Assembly (NCBI RefSeq): GCF_001761325.1
Contig: NZ_CP017478.1
Span: 1,819,501-1,883,500 of the forward strand
Length of the DNA stretch: 64,000 nt
DNA from: Urechidicola croceus
Lineage (GTDB): Bacteria; Bacteroidota; Bacteroidia; Flavobacteriales; Flavobacteriaceae
Direction: 5' to 3'
Numbering within the stretch: position 1 is the stretch's first letter; every line of letters starts with the position of its first letter. The translations under genes were made by a program, and so were the position numbers. This document shows positions 8,927 to 16,623 of this stretch, piece by piece. Under the pieces are notes generated by a model. The model saw only the letters and a program-made list of their open reading frames with translations, was not told where the DNA came from and made no database searches.

Positions 8927-9421
8927 TTAAGGTCTTCTCACCTTTCCAAAGATTTCTTGAATTTTTAATTTATATACTATTGGGATATTCATAGAATCTG
9001 ATTTACTTGAAAATTCGTTGATAAAGTGTGGTGTTGTATTTTTATTTTTATCTAAGTTCTCTTTAACGCCTTTTGAAAATTGGTTTAATAAATATTTTGC
9101 ATCGATACCATTCACTTCTTCAAATATCCCCAAAACCAAAACTGATTTCCAATTGTCTATTGTAGTTATTTCCTCTACTTCTAATGAAACAGCTGTGTTT
9201 TTTCTCATTGCTTCAATTTTATGTCCTTCACTAGAGTAACTTATAATACTATTATCATCAGAATTAAAGTAATAAGTAATTGGAATAACAAAAGGCCAAG
9301 ACTGCGATAAATATGCCAAATGACCTACATAGTTATTCTTTAATAGTTCCAAACATTCATTTTTATCTAAATTTTCCATTATGTGTTGTTTTTTTATGGT
9401 TTCCGATTTATATATATCCAA
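8927..9421 (-). CDS. Pyridoxamine 5'-phosphate oxidase-like FMN-binding protein
   Basis: Split-barrel flavin-binding protein of the PNPOx-like superfamily. The central part (NNYVGHLAYLSQSWPFVIPITYYF, then GHKIEAMRKNTAVSLEVEE and WKSVLVLGIFEEV) follows the FMN-binding barrel pattern seen in the NimA-like and general-stress-protein-26-like groups. The substrate is unknown; members often reduce or bind flavins or nitro compounds. Two in-frame starts exist, at 9421 and at Met15 (9379). The second gives a protein beginning MENLDKNECLELL, the usual family N-terminus, and may be the true start. It is second in the operon. Confidence 0.78.
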   Translation of the reverse strand: MDIYKSETIKKQHIMENLDKNECLELLKNNYVGHLAYLSQSWPFVIPITYYFNSDDNSIISYSSEGHKIEAMRKNTAVSLEVEEITTIDNWKSVLVLGIFEEVNGIDAKYLLNQFSKGVKENLDKNKNTTPHFINEFSSKSDSMNIPIVYKLKIQEIFGKVRRP

Positions 9422-9444
9422 TTATCTTGACAAAATCATTTTCA

Positions 9445-9885
9445 TCAAATATGGGCTAACTTTTCGTTATCAATTAAATACTCAGTAATTTCAAATGTGT
9501 CTTTTTTAATCAGTCTAAATGATTTCAAAAACGAGGACATTTCATCTTCAAGATGCTCGTGTTCAACTATAAATACTCTTGAATCTATAGTACTCTCTTT
9601 ATCAATAACAGTCCCTAACTGAACTAGATGTTTACTAAGTTTAGTTAACATACTTTCACATATTTCAGTAACTTGAAAAAGGTCTTTTTGGATTTCTTTA
9701 ATTTTATCCAAATTTTCATCTTTAGTAATCCAAATAATATATTTATTAATAAGATGAAATAGAAAACGTAAATCATCTTTATAAAATAATAAATCAGACT
9801 TCCAATGCTCTGATATTATATAAAGTTCATTCCAGACCTCTTCTTCTGTTTGGCTCTTTATCTGTTTGTTTAAATAATCTTTCAT
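9445..9885 (-). CDS. Hypothetical helical protein, first gene of the stress operon
   Basis: A 146 aa soluble protein predicted to be a bundle of long helices, with no recognised motif. It resembles the 135 aa product at 5002-5409 in size, helix pattern and an early WxSxL segment, so I call them likely paralogues. It is the promoter-proximal gene of the eight-gene minus-strand operon: a good TTTG-N18-TAACTTTG promoter lies 23 nt upstream of its ATG, with a Crp/Fnr-like palindrome just beyond the -33 element. A regulatory or stress-protective function is inference from position. Confidence 0.6.
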   Translation of the reverse strand: MKDYLNKQIKSQTEEEVWNELYIISEHWKSDLLFYKDDLRFLFHLINKYIIWITKDENLDKIKEIQKDLFQVTEICESMLTKLSKHLVQLGTVIDKESTIDSRVFIVEHEHLEDEMSSFLKSFRLIKKDTFEITEYLIDNEKLAHI

Positions 9886-9907
9886 TTTATATATTTTTAT
9901 ATTTAAA

Positions 9908-9937
9908 CAAAGTTATTTGGTATTCATTTATTACAAA
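9908..9937 (-). promoter_or_regulatory. Bacteroidota-type sigma-A promoter of the stress operon
   Basis: Read on the minus strand, a -33 element TTTG (9937-9934) is followed after 18 nt by TAACTTTG (9915-9908), a perfect match to the TAnnTTTG -7 box of this phylum. The -7 box ends 22 nt before the ATG of the gene starting at 9885. The spacing is in the accepted range, so this should drive the eight-gene operon. Confidence 0.6.
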
Positions 9938-9952
9938 ATGATATATATCATT
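9937..9952. promoter_or_regulatory. 16-bp perfect palindrome, Crp/Fnr-like operator
   Basis: AATGATATATATCATT is a perfect palindrome with ATGAT-N4-ATCAT arms, close to the TTGAT-N4-ATCAA box of Fnr-type regulators. Its centre (about 9944.5) would lie near -42 relative to the start of transcription inferred for the minus-strand promoter, the position used by class II activators. It also lies 73 nt upstream of the ROK kinase start on the other strand, so it could serve both directions. Chance in AT-rich DNA cannot be excluded. Confidence 0.45.
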
Positions 9953-9996
9953 ATAATCTACTGATTTTAATCATATTAATTAATTAAAATTACACA

Positions 9997-10004
9997 TAAA
10001 TTTG
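9997..10004 (+). promoter_or_regulatory. Candidate -7 box (TAAATTTG) for the ROK kinase gene
   Basis: TAAATTTG fits TAnnTTTG and ends 21 nt before the ATG at 10026. No good TTTG is visible 17-23 nt further upstream, so the promoter may be weak or depend on an activator, for example at the palindrome 9937-9952. Confidence 0.35.
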
Positions 10005-10025
10005 ATTTAATTATATCCAAATAAA

Positions 10026-10997
10026 ATGAAAAAAGAAAAAATAGTTCTAGGTATTGATATAGGTGGTACAAATACCAAAATTGGTTTTGTTTCAAAAAAT
10101 GGGAAGGTATATTTTGAAAATCATTTTAGTACCGAATCAAAGAAACCCTTTGAAAATTTCATATCTAAACTTACTTTGGAAATTCAAAACTTGACTTACA
10201 AGTCCGATAATCAATTTGAATTGATTGGAATTGGAATTGGTGCTCCAAATGCCAATTTTTATAGTGGTCAAATGGAATATCCACCTAATTTTAAATGGGG
10301 AGATTTTGTACCTATTGTTCAGAGAGTAAAACAAGTTTATAATGTTCCTATTCGTTTTACCAATGATGCCAATGCTGCTGCTGTAGGGCAATTGCTTTAT
10401 GGAATAGGTCATAGCATGAAAAATTTTGTAGTTTTAACTTTAGGAACTGGGCTAGGTAGTGGTATAATTATTAATGGAAGATTATTGGTTGGAGAACATG
10501 GAGTTGCTGGAGAAATTGGGCATATAAATGTCAATCCAAATGGCAGAATGTGTAATTGTGGTCTTCAAGGTTGTTTAGAAACTTATGCTTCTGTTACTGG
10601 TATTAGAAGAACTGTATTCGAACTCATTTCAGAAATGAAAGAAGATTCTTCACTTAAAAATGTTAGTTTTAATGAAATGACAGGTGAAACAATAGCAAAT
10701 GCGGCAATTGATGGTGATAAAATAGCTGAAAAAGCTTTCGAATTTACTGGAGAAATTCTAGGAACAAAAATCGCTGATGTTGTGGCTGTTCTTGACCCAG
10801 AGGCAATAATTCTAACTGGCGGACTAGTGAAGGCAGGCAAAATACTATTAGACCCTATTAAAACTCACATGGAAAAAAACCTTTTTAGCGCATATAAAGG
10901 GAAAATTAAAATTTTGACTTCAAAAATGACTAGTTCAGATGCGGTAATAGGTGCTGCATCAATGGTTTGGAATAATCAACAAGATAAGTTTAATTAA
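10026..10997 (+). CDS. ROK-family sugar kinase (glucokinase-like)
   Basis: Cytosolic ATP-dependent sugar kinase of the ROK family, likely phosphorylating glucose or a related hexose. The N-terminal phosphate-binding motif GIDIGGTNTKIGF is intact. A second glycine-rich loop LGTGLGSGIIINGRL precedes the zinc-binding signature CNCGLQGCLETYAS, and GEHGVAGEIGH supplies the ExGH sugar-contacting segment. There is no N-terminal helix-turn-helix, so it is a kinase rather than a ROK repressor. The 323 aa length fits. Glucose released by the downstream GH16 locus would be a sensible substrate. The 3' end overlaps the convergent ABC ATPase gene by 8 nt. Confidence 0.85.
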   Translation: MKKEKIVLGIDIGGTNTKIGFVSKNGKVYFENHFSTESKKPFENFISKLTLEIQNLTYKSDNQFELIGIGIGAPNANFYSGQMEYPPNFKWGDFVPIVQRVKQVYNVPIRFTNDANAAAVGQLLYGIGHSMKNFVVLTLGTGLGSGIIINGRLLVGEHGVAGEIGHINVNPNGRMCNCGLQGCLETYASVTGIRRTVFELISEMKEDSSLKNVSFNEMTGETIANAAIDGDKIAEKAFEFTGEILGTKIADVVAVLDPEAIILTGGLVKAGKILLDPIKTHMEKNLFSAYKGKIKILTSKMTSSDAVIGAASMVWNNQQDKFN

Positions 10998-11664
10998 TAA
11001 TCCTCCCATCTTCCATTTGAATAATTCGATCTGTTCTCTTAGCAAAATCTAAATCATGAGTTACTATTAAAAGTGATAATCCTTCTTCTTCTTTAAGTTG
11101 CTTAAAAATTTGAAATACATTTTCAGAATTATAACTATCTAAATTACCTGTGGGTTCATCACCCATCAATATTGAAGGATTATTAATCAATGCTCTTGCA
11201 ATAGCTACACGCTGCTTTTCTCCTCCTGAAATTCTTGAAGCACGTTTTTTAGCTAGATGATCAATTTTCAACATTTTTAGTTTCATCATAGCTTCATGCT
11301 CAATTTCCTGATGTGATTTTTCGGCAAGTTTTTTCGCTGGTAACATCACATTTTCTAATACACTAAATTCTGAAAGTAAATAATGAAACTGAAACACAAA
11401 ACCGATGTATTTATTTCTAATTTTTGAAAGTTCTTGCATTGGTTTTCCAGTGACCAATTCATTATTCAAAAATAATTCTCCATCATAATCGGTATCCATT
11501 GTTGAAAGTATGTATAGTAAAGTAGACTTTCCGGAACCAGATTTTCCCATAATTGAAGTAAACTCACCTTTTTTTACATTAAAAGAAATATCCTTTAACA
11601 CATGAAAATCGATAGGTTTTCTAAAGTGTTTATTTATATTTTTTGTTTCTAAAACAATACTCAT
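10990..11664 (-). CDS. ABC transporter ATP-binding protein (LolD/MacB-type)
   Basis: Nucleotide-binding subunit of a type VII (MacB/LolCDE-like) ABC transporter. Walker A is GKSGSGKST, the signature motif is ISGGEKQRVAIARAL, Walker B is ILMGDEPTGNLDS, and the H-loop is in LLIVTHDLDFAKR. The length of 224 aa is typical. It is the last gene of a three-gene set (adaptor, permease, ATPase), 10 nt after the permease stop. Its own 3' end overlaps the end of the convergent ROK gene, so no terminator separates the two transcripts. Confidence 0.88.
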   Translation of the reverse strand: MSIVLETKNINKHFRKPIDFHVLKDISFNVKKGEFTSIMGKSGSGKSTLLYILSTMDTDYDGELFLNNELVTGKPMQELSKIRNKYIGFVFQFHYLLSEFSVLENVMLPAKKLAEKSHQEIEHEAMMKLKMLKIDHLAKKRASRISGGEKQRVAIARALINNPSILMGDEPTGNLDSYNSENVFQIFKQLKEEEGLSLLIVTHDLDFAKRTDRIIQMEDGRIIN

Positions 11665-11674
11665 TATCTATATT

Positions 11675-12937
11675 TTATGTACCTCTGATGATTCGTACTG
11701 GATCTATTTTTCGCGCCTTATTTGATGGTAGATATCCTGCAATAAAAGTTGATATTAAGGCAAATACAATTCCCACAATATAAAATATTGGATTGAAATT
11801 AACAGGGTATGTTTCTATGGTTGGTAAGGCCTCAGTCATAAACGGAATAGTACTTATGAATTTTGATAGACCAAAACCAATAATTAACCCTGAAATTCCT
11901 CCAATCAATCCAATAATCATGGCTTGACTCATAAAAATTAATTGCACATCTCTTCCTGAAAATCCTGTTGCTTTGAGAATAGCAATATCTTTCATTTTTT
12001 CATATATCAACATATTTAATATATTATAGATTCCAAAACCAGCAACAATCAAAAGTGTTATCGAAACTGAGTATGTAATTAAATTTCTGATGGTTGTTCC
12101 TGTTTCAAACTGAGCATTAGCCTCATTAATATCCATCGCTTTTACTTCAAATTGACGCTCTAATTTTTCTGCCATTAAAGGAGCTTCATTTATATCAATT
12201 AATTTAATATTTATATCAGTAACATAATTTTCGGCCTCTCCTAAAATTCGCTGAGCCGTTTTTAAGTTTGTAAAACTTTGGATATTATCAATATCAGTAA
12301 TTCCACTTTGGTAAATACCAACTATCTTAAGAGGGAAAATAGCACCATTTATGGTACTTATTTGAACTCTATCTCCAATATTTAATGACATTTTTTTTGC
12401 TAAACCAGCACCTAATAAAATACCGTTGTCATTATTTTTAAGTGCTTCAGGAGTTCCCTTGACAATATAATCTTGAATATTGGATAGTCTTACCTCCTCC
12501 ATAATATCTATTCCAGATAAATAGCCACCAATCTCTATAGATCCTGCGACATAAAAAATAGTTGTCTGAATTTTAGGGACTGCACCAAGTACATTTGAAT
12601 CTTTGTTCAAATAATCAATAATTGGTAAAGCATTGTGTATTTTCTTTTGACTTTGCTTTGGTTTTATAGAGTGAATAACATTAAATGCATTTTCAAAATC
12701 TTGATATAATGAAACAGGTTGATTTTCTGAAGGCTCAATCTCATTGTACAAATGTATATGTGGTGTTTGATTTAAAACTAAATCATCCAACATACCATTC
12801 AAACCTGTCATAAAACTTACCAAAGTGATATAGGCTCCAATACCAAAAGTAACACCTAAAGATGCTGTAATTGTAGACTTTAACTTAGTTGTTAAATGTG
12901 TTTTAGCAATATTTAATATGACTTTCCAGTTTGTCAT
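11675..12937 (-). CDS. ABC transporter permease (MacB/FtsX-type)
   Basis: Four-helix FtsX/MacB-type permease of 420 aa: one N-terminal membrane segment (about residues 20-45), a large periplasmic MacB-like domain (about 50-285), then three C-terminal membrane segments. The cytosolic coupling segment NMLIYEKMKDIAILKATGFSGRDV is clear. Such transporters act as mechanotransmission machines that extrude lipoproteins, peptides or toxic compounds through a periplasmic adaptor. The ATG overlaps the stop of the adaptor gene (12934-12937), which implies coupled translation. The substrate is unknown. Confidence 0.87.
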   Translation of the reverse strand: MTNWKVILNIAKTHLTTKLKSTITASLGVTFGIGAYITLVSFMTGLNGMLDDLVLNQTPHIHLYNEIEPSENQPVSLYQDFENAFNVIHSIKPKQSQKKIHNALPIIDYLNKDSNVLGAVPKIQTTIFYVAGSIEIGGYLSGIDIMEEVRLSNIQDYIVKGTPEALKNNDNGILLGAGLAKKMSLNIGDRVQISTINGAIFPLKIVGIYQSGITDIDNIQSFTNLKTAQRILGEAENYVTDINIKLIDINEAPLMAEKLERQFEVKAMDINEANAQFETGTTIRNLITYSVSITLLIVAGFGIYNILNMLIYEKMKDIAILKATGFSGRDVQLIFMSQAMIIGLIGGISGLIIGFGLSKFISTIPFMTEALPTIETYPVNFNPIFYIVGIVFALISTFIAGYLPSNKARKIDPVRIIRGT

Positions 12938-14016
12938 TCGCTTGGCTTATATATATAAGTTTCAGAATCAATTCCTTCTAAAACCTCAATTTTATCGAGA
13001 CTTTCAAGACCAGTCACCACCTCTATCAATCCAGCATCAGTTTGCACCTTATTTTCATCAACCAAATAATCTTTTGGAATTGTTAACACCTTTTCTTTTT
13101 GACTAATTATAATATTTCCTTCTCCAGAAAGTCCTGGATACAACACTTTAGGAGGCTTACTAAATATAGCTTCTATTTTAAAAGTTTGTGTACGTTCATC
13201 TTTTCTTGGATATATTTTATTAACTACTGATTCAAATACTGTCGAATTATACGAATCAAGTGTTATAAGTGCTTTTTGTCCTAATTTAATTTTTACAATA
13301 TCCACTTCATCAACTAGCATTTCAATTATAAAATCTTTACTTGAACCTACTGATGCTAATGGCTCCATAGTACTAACTAATTCTCCCTGATTTTTAAATA
13401 ATGCATATACTTTACCATTGATTTTACTTTTAACAGTAAAATCTTTGGTATTTATCAATGAAGTCTGATAATTATTTTGCGCTTGTTGAACTGCAGTTCC
13501 TAATTCGTTTTTAGTTCTGTTGTATTTACTTTGTAAAATTTGTAAGTTATTAGAAGATAACTCATAATTCAACTTCTTTGTATCATATTCTATTTTAGAA
13601 CCTATCTTTTGGCTCCATAAATTTTGCTGTCTTTTATAATTAATTGAGTCATTAGCATATTTTAATTTAGCAGCAATAATTTCATCTTCAATTCCTTGCA
13701 ATATTGTTGCACTACCACTATAGTTTTCTTTGGCCAACTCTAGTGCTAATCTTGTATTTTCAGTATTTAGTTTTGGAGTATTATTGATTATTTGAATCAA
13801 TGAAGTTCCCTTACCTACTTCATCTCCTTCTTCTACCAAGTTTTTTTCTAATATCCCACCTACAGCACTATATACTTGATATAAACTATCTGGTTGAATC
13901 GTTACTGATGAATAAACGGATTCTGTTAACGAGGTTTTTTCTGGTAAGATTTTTTCTTCTGACTTTTTACAAGAAATAAAAAATAAGAAACTAATAAAAA
14001 AAATATAATATTTCAT
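12934..14016 (-). CDS. Periplasmic adaptor (HlyD/MacA-type) lipoprotein
   Basis: Membrane-fusion-protein subunit that connects the permease to an outer membrane partner. An N-terminal lipoprotein signal ends in a lipobox with Cys16 (FLFFISCKK). A lipoyl-like half (YSAVGGILEKNLVEEGDEVGKGTSLIQI), a long coiled-coil hairpin (about 80-170) and a second lipoyl/beta-barrel part (KSKINGKVYALFKNQGELV) follow in the usual order. The length of 360 aa is typical. No TolC-like gene is present nearby, so a shared outer membrane channel would be needed. It lies 67 nt after the smaller GH16 gene and could partly share the transcript of the glucan locus. Confidence 0.84.
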   Translation of the reverse strand: MKYYIFFISFLFFISCKKSEEKILPEKTSLTESVYSSVTIQPDSLYQVYSAVGGILEKNLVEEGDEVGKGTSLIQIINNTPKLNTENTRLALELAKENYSGSATILQGIEDEIIAAKLKYANDSINYKRQQNLWSQKIGSKIEYDTKKLNYELSSNNLQILQSKYNRTKNELGTAVQQAQNNYQTSLINTKDFTVKSKINGKVYALFKNQGELVSTMEPLASVGSSKDFIIEMLVDEVDIVKIKLGQKALITLDSYNSTVFESVVNKIYPRKDERTQTFKIEAIFSKPPKVLYPGLSGEGNIIISQKEKVLTIPKDYLVDENKVQTDAGLIEVVTGLESLDKIEVLEGIDSETYIYKPSE

Positions 14017-14083
14017 AATGAGATAGAATTCAACACCTCAAAATAAAATGAAATAAGAATATTATAATATGAGTAAAATCATG

Positions 14084-14842
14084 TTATTGATACACTTTGA
14101 CATAATCAATAATAAATTCTTGAGGAAAAATAGAATCATCTACTTCTGGACCTCCAAAATTTCCGCCAACTGCAAGATTTAAGATAATGTAGAACGGCTT
14201 ATCAAATGGCCAATTCTTATCATCTTTCATTTTTGGGGAATATGAATAAACTAAGATATCATCGACTAAGAAATCTATTTTATCTTTTGTCCAATTTGCC
14301 TTGTAAACATGAAACCCTTCTTCAATATTATCTATTCTTGTTTTTTTACTAGATGCATTTCCTCCATGATTTTTTGGAGTATGCAGCGTTGTATAAACGG
14401 TTTTAGGTTCTTTTCCTACATATTCTAAAACATCAATTTCGCCACAAACTGGCCAACCATTTTCTTTAATATCACTTCCTAACATCCATATTGCAGGCCA
14501 AATTCCTTGTCCAGTTGCAACTTTTGCTCTTGCTTCAATAGTACCATATTGAAATTCTATTTTTTTTGCAGTTGTAATTTTACTTGATGTATATCCTACT
14601 GAATCTTTGACAGCAGTAATTACCAAATTTCCATCTCTAAATGAAATGTTTTCTTTTGTATAAAATTGACTTTCATTATTTCCCCATCCACATAACTCAG
14701 GGCACCCATCTCCTAATTCAAAATTCCAATATTCTTCATTTAATTGATTTCCATCAAAATTTTCTTCAAAAATGATTGAAGTGTTGTTTTCATTTTTACA
14801 TGATATAATTGTAAGAAGAAGTAAATAAATAATATTTTTCAT
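14084..14842 (-). CDS. GH16 beta-glucanase lipoprotein
   Basis: Glycoside hydrolase family 16 enzyme, expected to cut internal beta-1,3 (laminarin) or mixed beta-glucan bonds with retention. The catalytic motif GEIDVLEYVG has Glu135 as nucleophile, Asp137 as helper and Glu140 as acid/base, the bulged form typical of laminarinases and related beta-glucanases. The GWGNNESQFYT and GIWPAIWMLG substrate-cleft motifs are present. A lipobox with Cys15 indicates a lipoprotein. It is single-domain (252 aa), follows a probable terminator and is the last hydrolase of the polysaccharide locus. Confidence 0.87.
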   Translation of the reverse strand: MKNIIYLLLLTIISCKNENNTSIIFEENFDGNQLNEEYWNFELGDGCPELCGWGNNESQFYTKENISFRDGNLVITAVKDSVGYTSSKITTAKKIEFQYGTIEARAKVATGQGIWPAIWMLGSDIKENGWPVCGEIDVLEYVGKEPKTVYTTLHTPKNHGGNASSKKTRIDNIEEGFHVYKANWTKDKIDFLVDDILVYSYSPKMKDDKNWPFDKPFYIILNLAVGGNFGGPEVDDSIFPQEFIIDYVKVYQ

Positions 14843-14862
14843 ATCTAATTTAATATTATAAA

Positions 14863-14892
14863 AGGAAGGTTATTGATATTCATAACCTTCCT
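14863..14892 (-). terminator. Hairpin between the two GH16 genes
   Basis: Perfect 11-bp arms (14863-14873 and 14882-14892) enclose an 8-nt loop; on the minus strand the stem is followed by TTTTATAA. It sits between the stop of the large GH16 gene and the start of the small one, so it may reduce read-through and lower expression of the distal genes, or stabilise the 3' end of the susCD transcript. Confidence 0.6.
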
Positions 14893-14931
14893 ATTTAAAG
14901 AAAAACTAAAAAAAGTGACTAACTTAATTTT

Positions 14932-16611
14932 CTATTGAAAAACTCTGACATAATCAATTTCAAATGTTGATTCAGAAAAATTTGAATCAATTGCTCCACC
15001 TAAATTTCCACCCATAGCAGTATTTAAAATTATAAATTGATCTGCTGTATAAGGCCATGTCTGTGGGTTTTGTTCACTTGGTTCGTAGACATAGAATACT
15101 TCGTCATCTACTAAAAATGTAATTTCATCTGGAGACCAATGAACAGAATAAACATGAAATTCTGAAGTTGCAGTTGGCACATCATAATCTGCTCTGTTTA
15201 TTGTTGCTCCTGAACTTGATGGTGTATGTAAAGCCGCTCCAATTATTCCTTCATTATTACCTACATGCTCCATAATATCTATTTCTCCACAAGCAGGCCA
15301 ACCTACTGTTTCTATATTTGAACCTAACAACCAAATTGCTGGCCAAGTTCCTCCACCAGAAGGTAATTTTGCTCTAACGTCAACTCTACCATATGTAAAA
15401 TCATATAAACCTTGTGTTTTTAATCTTGCAGATGTATAGTTGCTAGAATTAAAACTTTCTGCTTTAGAAATAATTTTCAACACCCCATCTTCTACATAAG
15501 AATTATCTAATCTGTCAGTATAATATTGTTCTTCATTATTTCCCCATCCGCTTGAACCTGTACCTGTATCATAAGTCCAATTTGATGAATCAGGCGCTCC
15601 ATCTACTTCAAATTCATCTGCCCAAACTAAATTTGTATAAATAGATTCAAATTCTTCTTGAACTGGAGGTGAAGTAGAAAAGGTATGATACCAAGCAAGG
15701 TCTGCATTTAAACCATCAATAACTCTAACAGTCATTAAATTATTAGTTAAAGAAATTATCTCATAACTTGAAGTACTCAAGTAATAACCCATAAATCCGT
15801 TATCAGAAAAATCCATTACGGTACCTCTTGATGTGAAATCTGGATCTGGAACTGACGACCAATCTATTGAAGTTGGAGCTAATGAAACATTTTTAATCCC
15901 TGATGTATCTAAATCTAAACAAACATCGTCTCCTCCCAATCCTGAATGAGCTCCATTGTAAAATGTTTGACCATTATTATTTAACACATATGTTAATTGT
16001 TCACTATCATTTAATGAAAATGTTAACTCATCAGTATATATACAACTACTTTCTGGCGCACCTGCTTTTTCAAAAGGTTGTGCAGCGTACCACTGTGGAA
16101 ACCACCATCCGTCTGCACCTACATTTGAATTAGCTGGACCAACTCCTAAATGCCCAACATCAGCAGCAGCCCAGTACCAAGTTTTTGAATTTCCTGCTCC
16201 ACCTGAAAGCATTTCTTTTGCTTCTAAATCATCAAAAGAACTAAATACATCAACATTTATAGTTGAACTTGTAACCAATCCTCCTGTACCAATTGCATTT
16301 ACAACAACTGTATATGAATTTAAACCTACAATTGTATATCTATGTGTACCAACACCTGAAGCCACAATTTCATCAGAATTATCTCCAAAATTGAATTTAT
16401 AACTAATTGCATTATCTGCAGTGGCTACAAAATTTACAAATCCACTTCCATCACCATTTGGATTTGCAGCATCTGCTCCAACAATTTCAAACGAAATACT
16501 TAAATTAGTTGGTGCAGTTACATCTCCAAAAGTTAAATTATCTTCTTGACAGGCTACTAGAGTGAATAGTATACTGAAAAATAAAACTAAATTATATTTA
16601 AATTTTTTCAT
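14932..16611 (-). CDS. PKD-like domain/GH16 beta-glucanase lipoprotein
   Basis: Surface or periplasmic endo-beta-glucanase of 559 aa. The signal peptide has a lipobox (LFTLVACQED). A PKD/Ig-like domain follows (about 35-125), then a 150-residue module (about 130-290) resembling the repeated C-terminal module of the neighbouring glycan-binding protein: a lone W-rich segment, LGVGP, an acidic FSLND strand. The C-terminal GH16 domain has GEIDIMEHVG with Glu443, Asp445 and Glu448 in the bulged laminarinase arrangement and the cleft motifs GWGNNEEQYYT and GTWPAIWLLG. It lies 12 nt after the glycan-binding gene. Beta-1,3-glucan is the most likely substrate. Confidence 0.87.
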   Translation of the reverse strand: MKKFKYNLVLFFSILFTLVACQEDNLTFGDVTAPTNLSISFEIVGADAANPNGDGSGFVNFVATADNAISYKFNFGDNSDEIVASGVGTHRYTIVGLNSYTVVVNAIGTGGLVTSSTINVDVFSSFDDLEAKEMLSGGAGNSKTWYWAAADVGHLGVGPANSNVGADGWWFPQWYAAQPFEKAGAPESSCIYTDELTFSLNDSEQLTYVLNNNGQTFYNGAHSGLGGDDVCLDLDTSGIKNVSLAPTSIDWSSVPDPDFTSRGTVMDFSDNGFMGYYLSTSSYEIISLTNNLMTVRVIDGLNADLAWYHTFSTSPPVQEEFESIYTNLVWADEFEVDGAPDSSNWTYDTGTGSSGWGNNEEQYYTDRLDNSYVEDGVLKIISKAESFNSSNYTSARLKTQGLYDFTYGRVDVRAKLPSGGGTWPAIWLLGSNIETVGWPACGEIDIMEHVGNNEGIIGAALHTPSSSGATINRADYDVPTATSEFHVYSVHWSPDEITFLVDDEVFYVYEPSEQNPQTWPYTADQFIILNTAMGGNLGGAIDSNFSESTFEIDYVRVFQ

Positions 16612-16623
16612 CTTTTTAATTTA

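Noticed and set aside
15903-16133. Plus-strand frame inside the GH16 gene, and similar His/Leu-rich frames across the glucan locus
   Set aside because: These are reverse-strand shadows of long, well-identified genes and lack recognisable features.
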